Positions 11,143 through 22,679 of a stretch of 64,000 nucleotides of DNA are shown in pieces. The notes beneath the pieces are model-generated. The model did not search any database, was not told where the DNA came from, and worked only from the letters and a program-made list of their open reading frames with translations. The first letter of the stretch is position 1. Every line of letters starts with the position of its first letter. The stretch is taken from positions 62,001 through 126,000 of the forward strand of contig RCTD01000014.1 of assembly GCA_014898415.1 (NCBI GenBank), given 5' to 3'. The translations under genes and the position numbers were made by a program. This stretch comes from Stromatinia cepivora. Lineage: Eukaryota; Ascomycota; Leotiomycetes; Helotiales; Sclerotiniaceae.

Positions 11143-14100
11143 TTATAATGCAGGAGCAGTAATAATCCCATGCGCTATAGAAGCGCAAAACACCACTGCC
11201 AACAATTTTCCATAGTCATAACCTTCAAACAATTCCTGCAATCGAAGCCAAGACAATTTACCAGTATCAAAAAGAACATCACGGACATTATCGGGATGAT
11301 CCGCTGCGGCAAGACATATAAAACTTCCAATGGCCGTCCCAATCATCACATGGAAGAGAGGAAACCCTGAATAGTGTTAGTGTATACATTGTATTGTGGA
11401 TGTATGAATAGCGAAAAAGGGTACTCACATTGTGGATCAGGAAGGGAGCGATGGCGACCCCGCGCAAATCCGGGGAAATGATGACGTCGCAAGATTCCCG
11501 CACGACCACGACGCCTACGTGGAGCTAGAGAACCTGTCCAAAAATGAGAGCGGATAGTGCGAATAGCACCAAGAATTGTTCGACCGTGTGCACGGTTCGA
11601 AAAGAGCTCCGTCTCCCATCCCATCATCGCCCAGAATAAGTAAGCCATTGAAATAATGAACCAATCATGGGTGTAATAAGCCAAGTTCCCAAGGCGGATA
11701 AATAGCGCGTATTGGGCTGCTATTGCATCGGATATTCCTTGCAGGGGGGTAAGGTGATAGATATTTATGATATTGCGCAGATCCGAGAACTGTTGTCTGA
11801 TGTCTGCAAATAGTTGAATAGTTATTGCGTATAGACGAATAATATAGGCGAGTATATTGCTTATTAGTGGTATTCGGGGCAGGGGAGGCCGGGGAAAACG
11901 AAAATCTTCAAACTCGGTGAGTAGCCAACGAATATATGAGAATGGGCGACGAACATAGGCGGGCAATTTGTTTACTGACGGCAGTCGGTTCAGCGGTGGC
12001 GGAAAATGCCACTTCTCGGTGGGGAAGGACCACACTGATGATTCACGAGAGCGAGGCAGAGCCTTGCCTGTGGCTTCGAGTGGAGGTTGTCCCGCCGGAG
12101 GAGGGATCCCTTCGGGGGGTAAAGGTGCATCAGCCATTACTTGACTCCAGGCATTTAAATAGTGGCGTAGGGACATATAGAAGCCGAATGCAAACAGGAG
12201 AGCCAATATATAAGTTGCGAAGAGTGATACTTTTGCTGGATCGAAAGATATTTCTAGAGATGGGATGGCCCTGGAAGAGTCAGATCTTTCGTCTGAGGGT
12301 TGTTCAAGAGTAGTAGGTGAATCGGACAATAAAGCCACTACAGGTGCTATTGGTTTTAAAAATACTGTGATTATTTTCGTTACTACTGGTAGAACAGGTT
12401 CTGTTGCTGATATAATATGATCTGAAGAAAATTCTGGTTTGTTGTTCAATGTCTGTGTAGTGTTAGAGGGTGAGCCGGTCAGGAAAGCCACTATTGGTGC
12501 TATTGGTTTTAGAAATTCGGTCACCAGTTTCGTTACTATCGGTAGAATGGGCCCTACTATTGATGTCACGAAAACTGGAACTATCTTCGTTATCACGGGT
12601 AGAAAGGTGTCTACTGTTGGTGTGATGTGTCCTGGGTGAAGGTCTGCTCTTGGTGGTTTGACATGCTCCGCGGTAACACGTGCTGCTGGTGGTAGAATAG
12701 GCTCCCCAACTTTTCCTGTTAGAATTTCTCCAAGTTTTGATCCTTGTAGCGTTTCTCCGAGTTCGAATTTTGTCAGTACTTCTCCGAGATGTGATCCAAA
12801 TAATCCTTTAATGATGTCCCCACTTTGCCCTGGCCCCCGCAATGTCTCTCTGAGGTGAGTTACCAAGCCTAACTGAAAGTCTAAGTCTTCTGTTATTCTA
12901 TCTGCGAGTTCTGATTCCGTTAATGTTTCCACGAGTTCAGATCCTACCAATGTTTCTGCGTATCCCGATTTTGCTAATGCTCTTCCGAATTGTGAAATGG
13001 CTATCCTTTTTTGAGTATCGGATCCCATGAATATATATCCAAGTACAGATCCTGATAATGATTCACCGAGGAGTTCGGATCCTGCCGACGTTTGTTCGAA
13101 GCTCAATGCTGCTAATTTTTCTCCAACTACTGACCCTGCCAGCACTTCTCTAAGCTCTAATACTGCCACCGTCTCTGAAAGCCTTGAACTTCTTATTGCT
13201 TCTCCAAGTTTCGACCCCGTTAAAATTTCTCCGAGTGTTGATTTTGAGAATCTCTCTCCTAATTCCGGGCTTATTCGGAAACTTGCCGGAAGCTCGTACT
13301 GTCCAGGTTCTGGTTCTGGTATTATCGAAACCGACGTATCACCACCAATACTCGAGAGCCATTCCACCAGCGAAGAGTAAATATTTGAGGTATGCAACAA
13401 GCTTCTAATATTCCTTCGAAATTCCTTATATATATTCATCATTGGCGATGAAGTTTTCACGTAGCCAATAATATACGTATACGCACGTTTTATAGGACCC
13501 AACTGTAACAGGGAGGCAAGAACAAGAAGAACGAGTGGATCCCACGTACTTGGAGTTGTGACGAGGAAGTATGTCGACATGCCAAAGACAGAGAAATATT
13601 TGGAGAAGCGAATTATGGGTCCCCATTTGCCAGCATGGAACATGTGGAATATATCCCATATTCTTGAGGATGTGATATATTCCGTGACATTATCCTGCAA
13701 GTCAGACAGATATTCCGCGGAGGTTGTAATAACAGCAGAGGCCAAGTTGTACCAGCTAGTGAAGGTTACAAACCATGAACTAACAAAACTAGTGACTGCA
13801 GTTTCCACTGGATTGTACCATTCACGTGAGATTCCCAGCCAATTAGCGACCTTGACGACGATATTTACCAATACCCAAAACGGGGTCCTAATGAACTGAA
13901 AGGATGTATCCCACCCAGAGCGAGATGCCTTCCACAAATCGGGCAAAATTCCCCAATCGATCTCTTCGTCATTTCCAAGGAAAAGCTGGGTGTAGAAAAC
14001 GTATATCACTAGCAAAGGGAAGCCAAGCAAGAATAGTACAAATGGGATATAATATAAAGCCGATTTAAAGAACCATACATACAATATCCACAATTGTTGC

Positions 14101-14297
14101 CAAACGCTTTTTGCTTGAAAGACGCCGCGCAGACTCGGAGGCGGGAAGGGCAAGCTTTCATCGCCTTGAGCTGATGATGGGCGATTTGGAGTATGCCCAG
14201 ACGAAAAGGGCGAGGGAGGATCAGCTGGGTTGTTTCTCACATCTTTAGGTGGAGGTCGCGATCCGCCAAAAAACTCGGCCAATTTAGAGCCTGCCAT
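11143..14297 (-). CDS. Large multi-pass membrane protein with a nine-residue repeat, unknown function
   Basis: Two exons, 14297..11429 and 11366..11143, give 1030 aa; the intron 11428..11367 (62 nt, GTGAGT...TTCAG) joins AspProGln to TrpPheProLeu. A proline-rich hydrophilic N-terminus (residues 1-60) precedes a strong hydrophobic pair of segments (about 70-110) and further hydrophobic stretches near 130-290. Residues about 345-531 form a tandem repeat with consensus LGExLxGSx. A second repeat follows in about 560-660, in which a LeuPro-(Ile/Val)-ValThrLys-containing unit recurs three times. Then come a TM segment near 690, a basic Pro-rich linker and several C-terminal hydrophobic segments. 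I do not recognise the family. The length, clean frame and proper intron show it is an intact gene. An organellar or cell-surface membrane protein is a guess. Confidence 0.75.
12705..13262 (-). repeat. 27-bp periodic coding repeat (nonapeptide LGExLxGSx)
   Basis: About 17 units are seen in the translation. Two runs of six consecutive units keep an exact nine-residue spacing, e.g. LGEILTGSK, LGEAIRSSR, LREVLAGSV, VGEKLAALS and LGESLSGSV. DNA copies have diverged, so this is an old protein repeat and not a fresh satellite. Confidence 0.8.
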
Positions 14298-15363
14298 ATC
14301 GAAAATAGACTTGCTGTGATTCTGATAGGGATTTGATCAGAGTAGCCTAATTCAAATTTAAATATTCTTCATATTTTGAAGCTCCAAAATTTTAAGCAAC
14401 AATCGCAGTTGTGCTAAAGAAGTCTTTGTTGGTAGAATGCGGCCTCAAAGTCGTTTTGATACATTCCTAAAACTCTTTTCCTCTTTGATACATGGCAATT
14501 GCACTTGGCTTTGTGTATTTTGTCTTTGACACAAAGCTCCCCTATAATAGCGAGAAAGGTAAGAGTTTTTCCAACTCTTGTGATTAGGCCGAGGTGGAGG
14601 TTGGCTACGAGAGACGTTGGCTCACCAGCAAGCAAAATGATCGATGTATTATAATTTCTTTGTTTCTTGCAGAGCAAAGAATTAACACTATAAGTAAATA
14701 ACAAAGCAGGTAAATAGATATACCTAATTTTTTGAAGAAATTGAGATTGATCATTGGTAGTTTTGGGACTGATCTCCATTGATAAGTTAACTATTTTGAT
14801 AGTAACCATTGATAAGATATTCCGAAAATTTGAAGTATTCTAGTACATTGGTAAATCTCAATCCTGGGAGTTAAGCAGATAAGATGTGTTGTTTCGAGGA
14901 AATAGAGTAATTGAAGGTCTGAATTCTCAAACAGCAGCGAAAGGGGTTTGATCGCTTTAAGAGGTTTAGGAAATATTTGAAATTTGAGTCTGACGGGTTT
15001 ACAAAGGGGATTTCGGCTGTTTGAAAGGATCTGGGATATATGAAGTATCGGATTTCTGAACCTTGAAGAAAATCCTACACCAACTCCTATTATCAGGAAT
15101 ATGACATCTGCGTTGTGTACAACAATGGTCATATATTGAGATGTCCGTAATGTACGTGATAGTATCCTTGTTTTAACTTGAATGACGCCAGTTAGGCCAT
15201 ATGAAAAAGTGAATTATATTTCCTGTATAATGGTATCAATCTTTAAAAAAGGCCTAACAGGTCCGTACACGCCCAGCCATAACGCCATACCATCCTGTCA
15301 CCGACCCACTAAAACATTTTCCAAATGAAGCCTACACCATAACACCTGTGATCGTAAACCCTA
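14298..15363. other. Intergenic, no gene supported
   Basis: Holds the promoter of the large membrane-protein gene at its left end. Two AT-rich minus-strand frames (14414-14809 and 14791-15132) lack domain support. Confidence 0.5.
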
Positions 15364-16315
15364 TTATTTTCCCATTAGCATCTTCAGAACCATGACCACT
15401 AAGCATAAAACTATCCCCGCAATAGCTCGATCGACCCATACGGGTACACCATCATTTGACTGAACATGGGCTTGTGCCATTTGTCTTTGAGGATGGGGTT
15501 GGAATTGGGGATGTTGAGGAAGCTGTATCGTAGCCGTAGGCTGAGGTACCGTTTGTGCTGGTCTCGCAGGTGGATATTCGCTCTCAGCCTGTGCCGGCGG
15601 TGTCTCCTCCGCAGGTTTACTGTTCTCTTCGTCTATTTTCTGGTTTGATTCCATTTCTTCTTTCGTCTCCTTCTTGAACCCTATTTGAATCTCAGGTGGA
15701 ACAGTCTCTTCCTCTCTCTTAGAACTGGTTCCTTCACCCTCGAGTTCTTTCGCAAGTTGTTCTGCTTCTCCTAAAATCTCCTCGCAGCTCCTTCCACCAC
15801 AAACCCCGCACTTCCATCCTCTACTCTCCCCCGCTATTCTCTTTCGAACACTATCGCTCGCATCGACGCCTCCTAATTGTCCCGAAGGACTGGTCTCCAT
15901 AAAAGATCTGAGGGCTACTAATGCAGTTCGTATTCCCCACGCAGGTTGCCATGTTTCCTCATGGTGCCCACTTATACTTAAGCAGATCTCACGATTCACC
16001 TCAAACCTTCCACTGGGCGTAAGAAATCGGAATGAAGGGGGGCGGAGGGGATATTGTGGTGGTAAAACGATGCGTCCATGATAAATGCCATCGGCGAAAG
16101 ACGATGATGGAGGGCCACGTAGTGTAAAGTGCCAATCAAATAAATCGGTATCTGAGGCCGGAGAAGCTGTGTAGTCTGGAGATGGATGTTGTGAGAGTTC
16201 CGCGGCTTCTTTCACTATATTGTTAAATCATTAATGCGAAGAAAAGTTGTGGAATACAGAATGACCTACTGATGCGCTTCATAGTAGGAGATTTGGTATT
16301 GAAACCGGGCGCCAT
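15364..16315 (-). CDS. Tail-anchored ubiquitin-conjugating enzyme E2, UBE2J1/Ubc6-like
   Basis: Two exons, 16315..16270 and 16214..15364, give 298 aa; the 55-nt intron (GTAGGT...ATAG) splits a Met codon after MetLysArgIle. The E2 fold spans about residues 10-130: LFDWHFTLRGP, the YPLRPPSFRFLTP segment, then catalytic Cys93 in the block NREICLSISGHHEETWQPAW. This Leu-Ser-Ile-Ser-Gly form, replacing the canonical HPN triad, marks the UBE2J (Ubc6) group. A long Glu/Pro/Gln-rich linker (about 160-270) leads to a C-terminal hydrophobic anchor (about 277-296). Family role: ER-membrane E2 of ER-associated degradation, facing the cytosol. UBE2J1 rather than yeast-type Ubc6 is my preference from the CLSISGHH...TWQPAW block. 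Confidence 0.88.
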
Positions 16316-16854
16316 GATTAAGGATTTATTGGAGAGGAATTGAGTGCACTTCTTGGCCAGGAAGATTGCCTTTACCCGGCCTGTTCTTGTAAAGTTCCAA
16401 TAGATATATGGAGAATTGCTATGTGCGATGTGAATAATGGTTTGTTGTTGATAATTGCTGGCTACTCATTCGTCTCTATGGTATAATGGACAACTTGATC
16501 GAAGTGGTAATTGAGATAACAATTAGAGTGTTGCGATAACGTATAACGTGGCCTCGGATGTTGATTACGTGATGCCTAGTGCCGAACACTGGAGCCCTCG
16601 GCATTTGAGAAAGGGGTTAAACTTATACAAAGTATCAACATCTAATTCTGTTTGGTATGATGGAACAGGCTTCTAAATATTCATTCGGGAAGTAATTAAT
16701 CCATTTTCATTTTGACGCAGGCTTTTTAGCATAGTATTAATACACAGTAACATAGTAGAAGGTATTGCGGCATATGATTCTCCATTTCCTCAGCCTTTCC
16801 TGGATAACTGGGGATAACTAGGTTGATACCACATAATTTAGTGCCTATACCGCT
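16316..16854. other. Intergenic, no gene seen
   Basis: Separates the conserved block on the left from the decayed island on the right. Short frames only. Confidence 0.5.
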
Positions 16855-18488
16855 CTACTTTGTTCCTTGAATGCCCTCGGGTCTGGGTATTTGTTTTTCT
16901 TGGTCCTTTGCAACCTTTTCGGATTCAATTCCGAATTGTGTCTCTAGTTCTGTCCGGAGTGGTATATGCTTTTCAACCAAGACTGCAAGAACCCCTGTAC
17001 ATCCAAACGCAACGGCGTCGATCCAAACCGCCCTGAGGGCTTCTCGATAAACGGAAATAACTTCTCGTTGGACAGTGAGCTCCAGGGAATGGATATAAGT
17101 TCCACTGACAGACTAGTATGCACGTCCACCTGTCATTTCTTGACGGACTGCAGGGTCGCTAACAAGTTGGGAGTGGCGATCGAATTGTGCGTTGAAAATT
17201 ATACCAGGAATCGTAATGCCCCAGATGAAGCCAAAGCTTCGCAAAAATGAGTACATTCCCATCGCCGTGGCTGCGTCTGAGTCCGGCAAGGAAGCCATGA
17301 TCGCTGGTAGAACAGTAGGTAGTAGTAAACCCCGGCCGATAGCGTCGACCGTTTGAAAAATGACCCAAGAAACCTTGGGGGTAGTGCTCGATAGCATGAT
17401 ATTCAATCCCCGCCCAATAATACTGAGACAAAATTCAATGAGATGCAATGGCCGTTAGTGTCCGAATTTTGAAAGAATCCCGCCACCTGTAGCAGCGGTC
17501 ACAATGAGAAACGCCTCATAAGGAATGAAGTCTATGCCAGCTCGGAGAGGCAATGTTCCTTTAAGAGCTTGAAAGCAAACGGGCTAAAAGAAGCACACCC
17601 ACTGAAGCAGTATCGATGATATGAAGTCGATATAGAAGCCTGCGGCTGAGGTTCGATTCGCGAAGATAGGAGGGGGTATAGAAACTTCTCTGCAAAACTT
17701 TGGTGGCTTCCATTCATACAGGTGAAAACCTATCCGCCCTAATATTCCAAAAGCAATTGGAATGATCACTCGCCAGGAGGACCAAGAGTATACTGTTCCA
17801 CCAAATATAAGGCCAATCAGCAACGAACATAGGGAGGTGATAAAAAGGAGGTTTCCCACCCAGTCGACTCGCAGGAGTGCTCACGTCCACGTAGGCTCTT
17901 TATCGTGATGGAGACGAAGGAATATTACCATAATAATCATGGTGAAGCCTGCAATAGGAAGATTTAAATAAAAAATCCACCTCCAATCTGTTTCGGCAAG
18001 AGCTCCTCCCACGACCAGCCCTAAAATAGCTGCCACAGCGGTTGAAGACATGACAATGCCTAAGTACTTCCTCTTTCTCTCAGCGGGACAATGTCGCATA
18101 TAATAAGCTCAACAAGCATCATGATACATCCAGACCCCAATCTTCGAACCTCCTGCGATCCCGCTCCCAAGCATGAAGAGAGAAATCGAGATGAACATGG
18201 GTATTCGACGTCCGAATATGTTACAAAGCTGAGCACATGGTGGCTGGACAACAGTTTGAGTAACGAGGAGAGAGTTCGCTATCTATACATAGTTATCGGC
18301 GGCGGAAAGCTCATTCGTAATTTTCGGGAGGGCGATAGCGATTATTGAGCCATCGAGGGCAGCTACAAAACAAATAAAAGACGGAGAAAATAGGATGAGA
18401 TAGAAGCGCCTGGATTTGGAGGTGCTGGTGCGTCTCCCCCAGAATTATCCACAACCTGCGGCTCCGGAGCAGCTGATGAGCGTCCCAT
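16855..18488 (-). pseudogene. MFS multidrug/toxin efflux transporter (DHA14 type), disabled
   Basis: Reading from ATG 18488 down to TAG 16855, almost every landmark of a 12-14 TM drug:H+ antiporter can be followed, but only by switching frames. Landmarks: LDGSIIAIALPKIT (TM1), a GlnLeu-NIFGRR loop (motif A region), MLVELIICDIVPLRERG (motif C region), GGALAETDWRWIFYLNLP, and a C-terminal SVYREALRAVW helix. Lesions: a frameshift after about residue 30; TAG at 18285..18283 where relatives have Trp; lost sequence and a frameshift near 18110; stops near 17880, 17587 and 17450; and another stop before the C-terminal part. The Trp-to-TAG change is a G-to-A transition, fitting RIP. At least five independent lesions make a missed-intron explanation unlikely. 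Relatives export fungal metabolites or toxins. Confidence 0.85.
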
Positions 18489-19128
18489 ATTTTTGTTGTC
18501 TAATATCTTTAAGTTGATTCCAGAATAATTTGTCCGATTCAGTAATAGAAACAAGAGTCTTTTTGATCCCAAATCAAGTTGGAGAATTTGTTTCTTTTTT
18601 GGCTTTAAGAATAGAATGTAAAACAGTTTGGCTCTCTGTTTATGTGGGCGTCCACGTCGCTACAGCTTCAGTCCACACCATATACCCGGCAGAGGGATCC
18701 TACATTGGTTGCAAGGACGTAGAGAAAAAGTTTTACAACCATACCATCAAATCCACAATCAATATCGAATATTCTCTTTCAAATTCCAATTAACTAATAA
18801 AATAATTGAAGATCTTATCAATTAGTTTCTTATAAACGAAATAATATTCCCGAAATCGAAAAATATAATGGAATTCAATAATCGAATATCTAATTCTGTA
18901 ACAGATCGATATAATAATTTTGTTCGAGATTAGAGTAGAAAATGTTATCCAAAGGAATTATTCCAAAAACTACTGATATTTGGTTGATCCAATAATAGAC
19001 TCTGTGGAACAATTGTAGTCTTTTTATTTGAGTTATTGTATGTATATCGTTATTATTTGGAAGATGGGATGAAGAGTGGTGCTATAATTAATTCGTTATC
19101 AACAATTTTCTAGAATCGATAGGATCAA
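18489..19128. other. AT-rich flank of the transposon
   Basis: Base composition shifts sharply to AT from about 18.77 kb. An 87-codon plus-strand frame at 18530-18793 has no recognisable domain. This may be the decayed edge of another element, but no terminal repeats were found. Confidence 0.4.
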
Positions 19129-19130
19129 TA

Positions 19131-19188
19131 ACGTGGTTTATCACCGGGTCGCCAATATCACCGGGTCGCCACTTTTTATATTATTCAA
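19131..19188 (+). repeat. Left terminal inverted repeat of the Fot1/pogo element
   Basis: Begins ACGTGGTTTATCACC and matches the reverse complement of 22211-22268 with very few differences, all transitions. It contains two direct copies of TATCACCGGGTCGCCA. Confidence 0.9.
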
Positions 19189-19694
19189 TCACCTCAATTT
19201 CAATATGCGATATTTCAACGAATTATCATGGAAATATTATCAAAAGAAGCCCGAATCATCTTAACTATTGAAACTATTCGTAAATCTAAAAATCTATCAA
19301 TTACTAAAGCTACAAAACTCTATATAGTGCTTTGATCTATATTATACGATAGAATCAATAGTCGAAATAATCAAATAGAGATTCGAGCGAATAATTATAA
19401 GATTATAGAATTAGAAGAAGAGGTGATTGTTCAATATATATTTGATATAGATTCAAAAGGATTTCCATCTAAATTGAAGAATGTGAAAGATATGGTGAAT
19501 TATATTTTTGAATCGAAGAATACGAAACATATTGGAAAGTTTTGAACGCATCGATTCGTAAAACATCGAATCGAATTAAAGATGCGTTTTAATTGTATTT
19601 ATAACTTTCAAAAAGCTTTTTGCAAAGATTTTAAGCTCATTGAAAAGTGGTTTCGATTGATTGCAAATATGCGAACGAAATACAGCATTTTGGA

Positions 19695-22268
19695 TAGCGA
19701 TTTCTACAATTTCGATGAAACAGGCTTTATGATGAGGATTATATATATAGCAATGGTTGTTATTAGTACCGAAAGATACAGTAGAAATAAATCAGTACAA
19801 TTAAGTAATCGAGAATGGACTATAATAATAATATACAGAAATGAAGAGGATGAAATTATTCTCTCATTTTTAATAATTCAAGGACAAATTCATCTTTTCA
19901 ATTGATATACTGAAACAAATCTTTTTATAAAATGAACTATTAAATTTATATTTAATAGATAAATAAACAATAAAACAGGTTTAGAATAATTGAAATATTT
20001 CAATAAATATATTAAGAATCGAAGAAAAAACAAATATCAAATATTAATATTAAATAGATATGAAAATTATGAATCAATAGTTTTTCAAATATATTATAAA
20101 GAGAATGATATTATATATTTATATTTATTATTGTATTCAAATTATTTAATTCAATTATTTGATATTGATTGTTTTGATAATCTGAAATATTTATATAATA
20201 ATTAAATTAATAGATTTATTAAAGTATATATCAAGTATATTTCGAAAATTGAATTCTTTATAATTTTTAAAACTGTATACGAAAAATCAATCATTTTTTA
20301 GAATATAAAAGTAAAGTTTCGAAGAACAAATTTAATTCTATTTAATCCTGAAATTGTATTCTCGAAATTAGATATTCGAATTTGTATATTTATCTCTTTC
20401 TTTTTCGATCTAAATCAATAAATCTTTTAAATCTTTTGTAATCCAATAGAAGTTTTTTTTTAATTAATATTAATTAAATCTTGAATAATTCATTATCAAT
20501 CAAATTTCTTTATATCTATATTTGAAATTGTATTAATTCTAATTAAAAATATAAAAAGATTAGTTTATAAGAATATACTTTTAAATATAAAGAATCGTAT
20601 ATTTCGGATAACAAATGAAATATTAAATAAATATCGATATATAAAAAAAATTCAATTATATTAAAAAGGAGTATTTATTGAATAAAAGATTTTTGATATA
20701 TTATTTCAATAAAAGATTGATATTCAGATTTAATATAATAAGTATTAAAAAGAAAGAAATTCTAATAGAAAAGTATTTTTTAATCAATATTATAGTAAAT
20801 ATAGAAAAATAGGATATAATGCAAAAACTTATCAAAATAATATAATAGATTCTAGATTATTAAATTTCTAATAGTTTTAATCAATTAATTTAATTGTTAT
20901 TAAATAATATAGATTTAAAATAGTTGAATAATATAAAAAGTAATGATCCGGTGATATTGGCGATCTGATGATAAACTATATTAGTGATTTCTATAATTTC
21001 GATAAAATAGATTTTATGATAAGGATTATATATATAATAATAGTTGTTATTAATATCAAGAAATATAGTAAAAGTAAATTAATACAATTAAGTAATCGAG
21101 AATAAGTTATAATAATAATATACAGAAATAAAAAGGATAAAACTATTCTCTCATTTCTAATAATTCAAGAACAAGTTCATCTTTCCAATTGATATACCAA
21201 AATGAATTTTCTTATAGAATAAACTATTAAATTTATATCTAATAAATGAATAAACAATAAAATAGATTTAGAATAATTGAAATATTTCAATAAATATATT
21301 AAGAATCGAAGAAAAAGCAAATATTGAATATTGATATTAAATGAATATAAAAACTATAAATCAATAGTTTTTCAAGTATATTATAAAGAAAACGATATTA
21401 TATATTTATATTTATTATTATATTTAAATTATTTAATTCAGCTATTTGATATTAATTGTTTTGATAATCTGAAATATTTATATAATGATTAAATTAATGG
21501 ATTTATTAAGATATATATCAAGTATATTTCGAAGATTGAATTCTTTATAATTTTTAAAGCTGTATATGAAAAATCAATTACTTTTTAGAATATGAAAATA
21601 AAATTTCGAAGAATAAATTTAATCCTATTTAATCCTGAAATTGTATTTTCGAAATTAGATATTCGAATTCGCATATTTATTTCTCTCTCTTTCAATCTAA
21701 ATCAATAAATCTTTTAAACCTTTTATAATCCAATAGAAGTTCTTTTTTAATCAATATTAATTAAATCTTGAATAATTTATTATTAATTAAATTCTTTTAT
21801 ATTTATATTCGAAATTGTATTAATTCTAATTAAAGGTATAAAAAGATTAGTTTATAAGAATATATTTTTAAATATAAAGAATTATATACTTCGGATAACA
21901 AATGAGATATTAAGTAAATATCGATATACAAAAAAAATTCAATTATATTAAAAAGGAATATTTATTGAATAAAAGATTTTTGATATATTATTTCAACAAA
22001 AGATTGATATTTAGATTTAATACAATAAGTATCAAAAAGAGGGGAATTCTAATAGGGAAGTATTTTTTAATCGATATTATAATAAATATAGAAAGATAGG
22101 ATATAATACAAAAACTTATCAAAACAATATAATAGATCCTAGATTATTAGATTCTTAATAGTTTTAATCAATTGATTCAATTGTTGTTGAATAATATAGA
22201 TTTAAAGTGGTTGAATAGTATAAAAAGTGGCGATCCGGTGATATTGGCGACCCGGTGATAAACCACGT
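19695..22268 (+). repeat. Tandem duplication of about 1.29 kb inside the element
   Basis: Segment 19695-20981 and segment 20982-22268 align almost end to end, from the DDE signature to the right terminal repeat. Differences are nearly all transitions, in both directions. Confidence 0.88.
22211..22268 (-). repeat. Right terminal inverted repeat of the Fot1/pogo element
   Basis: Mirror of 19131-19188, followed by TA. A decayed version of the same end lies internally at about 20924-20981, marking the end of the first copy. Confidence 0.9.
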
Positions 22269-22679
22269 TATATGGGTCGATATTTGATAAAATATTGTGT
22301 ATTGAATAATATAGAAAACAAAACGGATAAATACTTACTGTATTTATATTTATACATATTTGATTTATTGATTTGTTTTTGCTAAATGAAATATATTTAG
22401 TGAACTCTAATCCTAGCAGGTGGCGGACTTGAATCTTGATGTTTTTGACTAGTTTTATATTGAAAAACTCCTACTTACCAATTATATCTCAATCCATCTA
22501 TATTTCTTTCTACTCGGCCAAATACGCAAATACAGCACATCATTCTTAATCTCTTTAAAGGAGGATGCTTAGAGCTTGATAATACAGGTTTCTTTTCACC
22601 CTGCCATATTCCTGGCCCTGCTTCACATTCACCGAAGCAATATGATGCGTCGAGTGTAACCTCTCTTCGACCGTGACAT
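22269..22679. other. Short spacer between transposon and P450 remnant
   Basis: No gene seen. The left breakpoint of the proposed inversion in the P450 remnant should lie near its right end. Confidence 0.4.

Larger units (their letters stand above)
19131..22268 (+). mobile_element. RIP-mutated Fot1/pogo (Tc1-mariner superfamily) DNA transposon with internal duplication
   Basis: A TA dinucleotide flanks both ends (19129-19130 and 22269-22270). The ends are inverted repeats of about 58 bp, nearly identical. The plus-strand translation from ATG 19228 shows a decayed transposase: an N-terminal HTH region (LSKEARIILTIETIRKS) and the pogo DDE signature NFDETGFMM near 19700-19730, then a run of pieces resembling the rest of the DDE domain, broken by many TAA/TAG/TGA. 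A full-length element (19131-20981, 1851 bp) is followed at once by a second copy of its 3' part (20982-22268, about 1287 bp). The copies differ mostly by C/T and G/A transitions. GC content is extremely low. Inactive. Confidence 0.9.

Noticed and set aside
14414..15132. Minus-strand frames with a Val-Gly-Lys-Thr-Leu-Thr stretch, reminiscent of a helicase P-loop
   Set aside because: No other helicase motif is near, the frame is AT-driven and short, and the Walker-like match is too brief.
18530..18825. Two overlapping plus-strand frames between the MFS remnant and the transposon
   Set aside because: Short, no recognisable domain, and in a composition transition zone.
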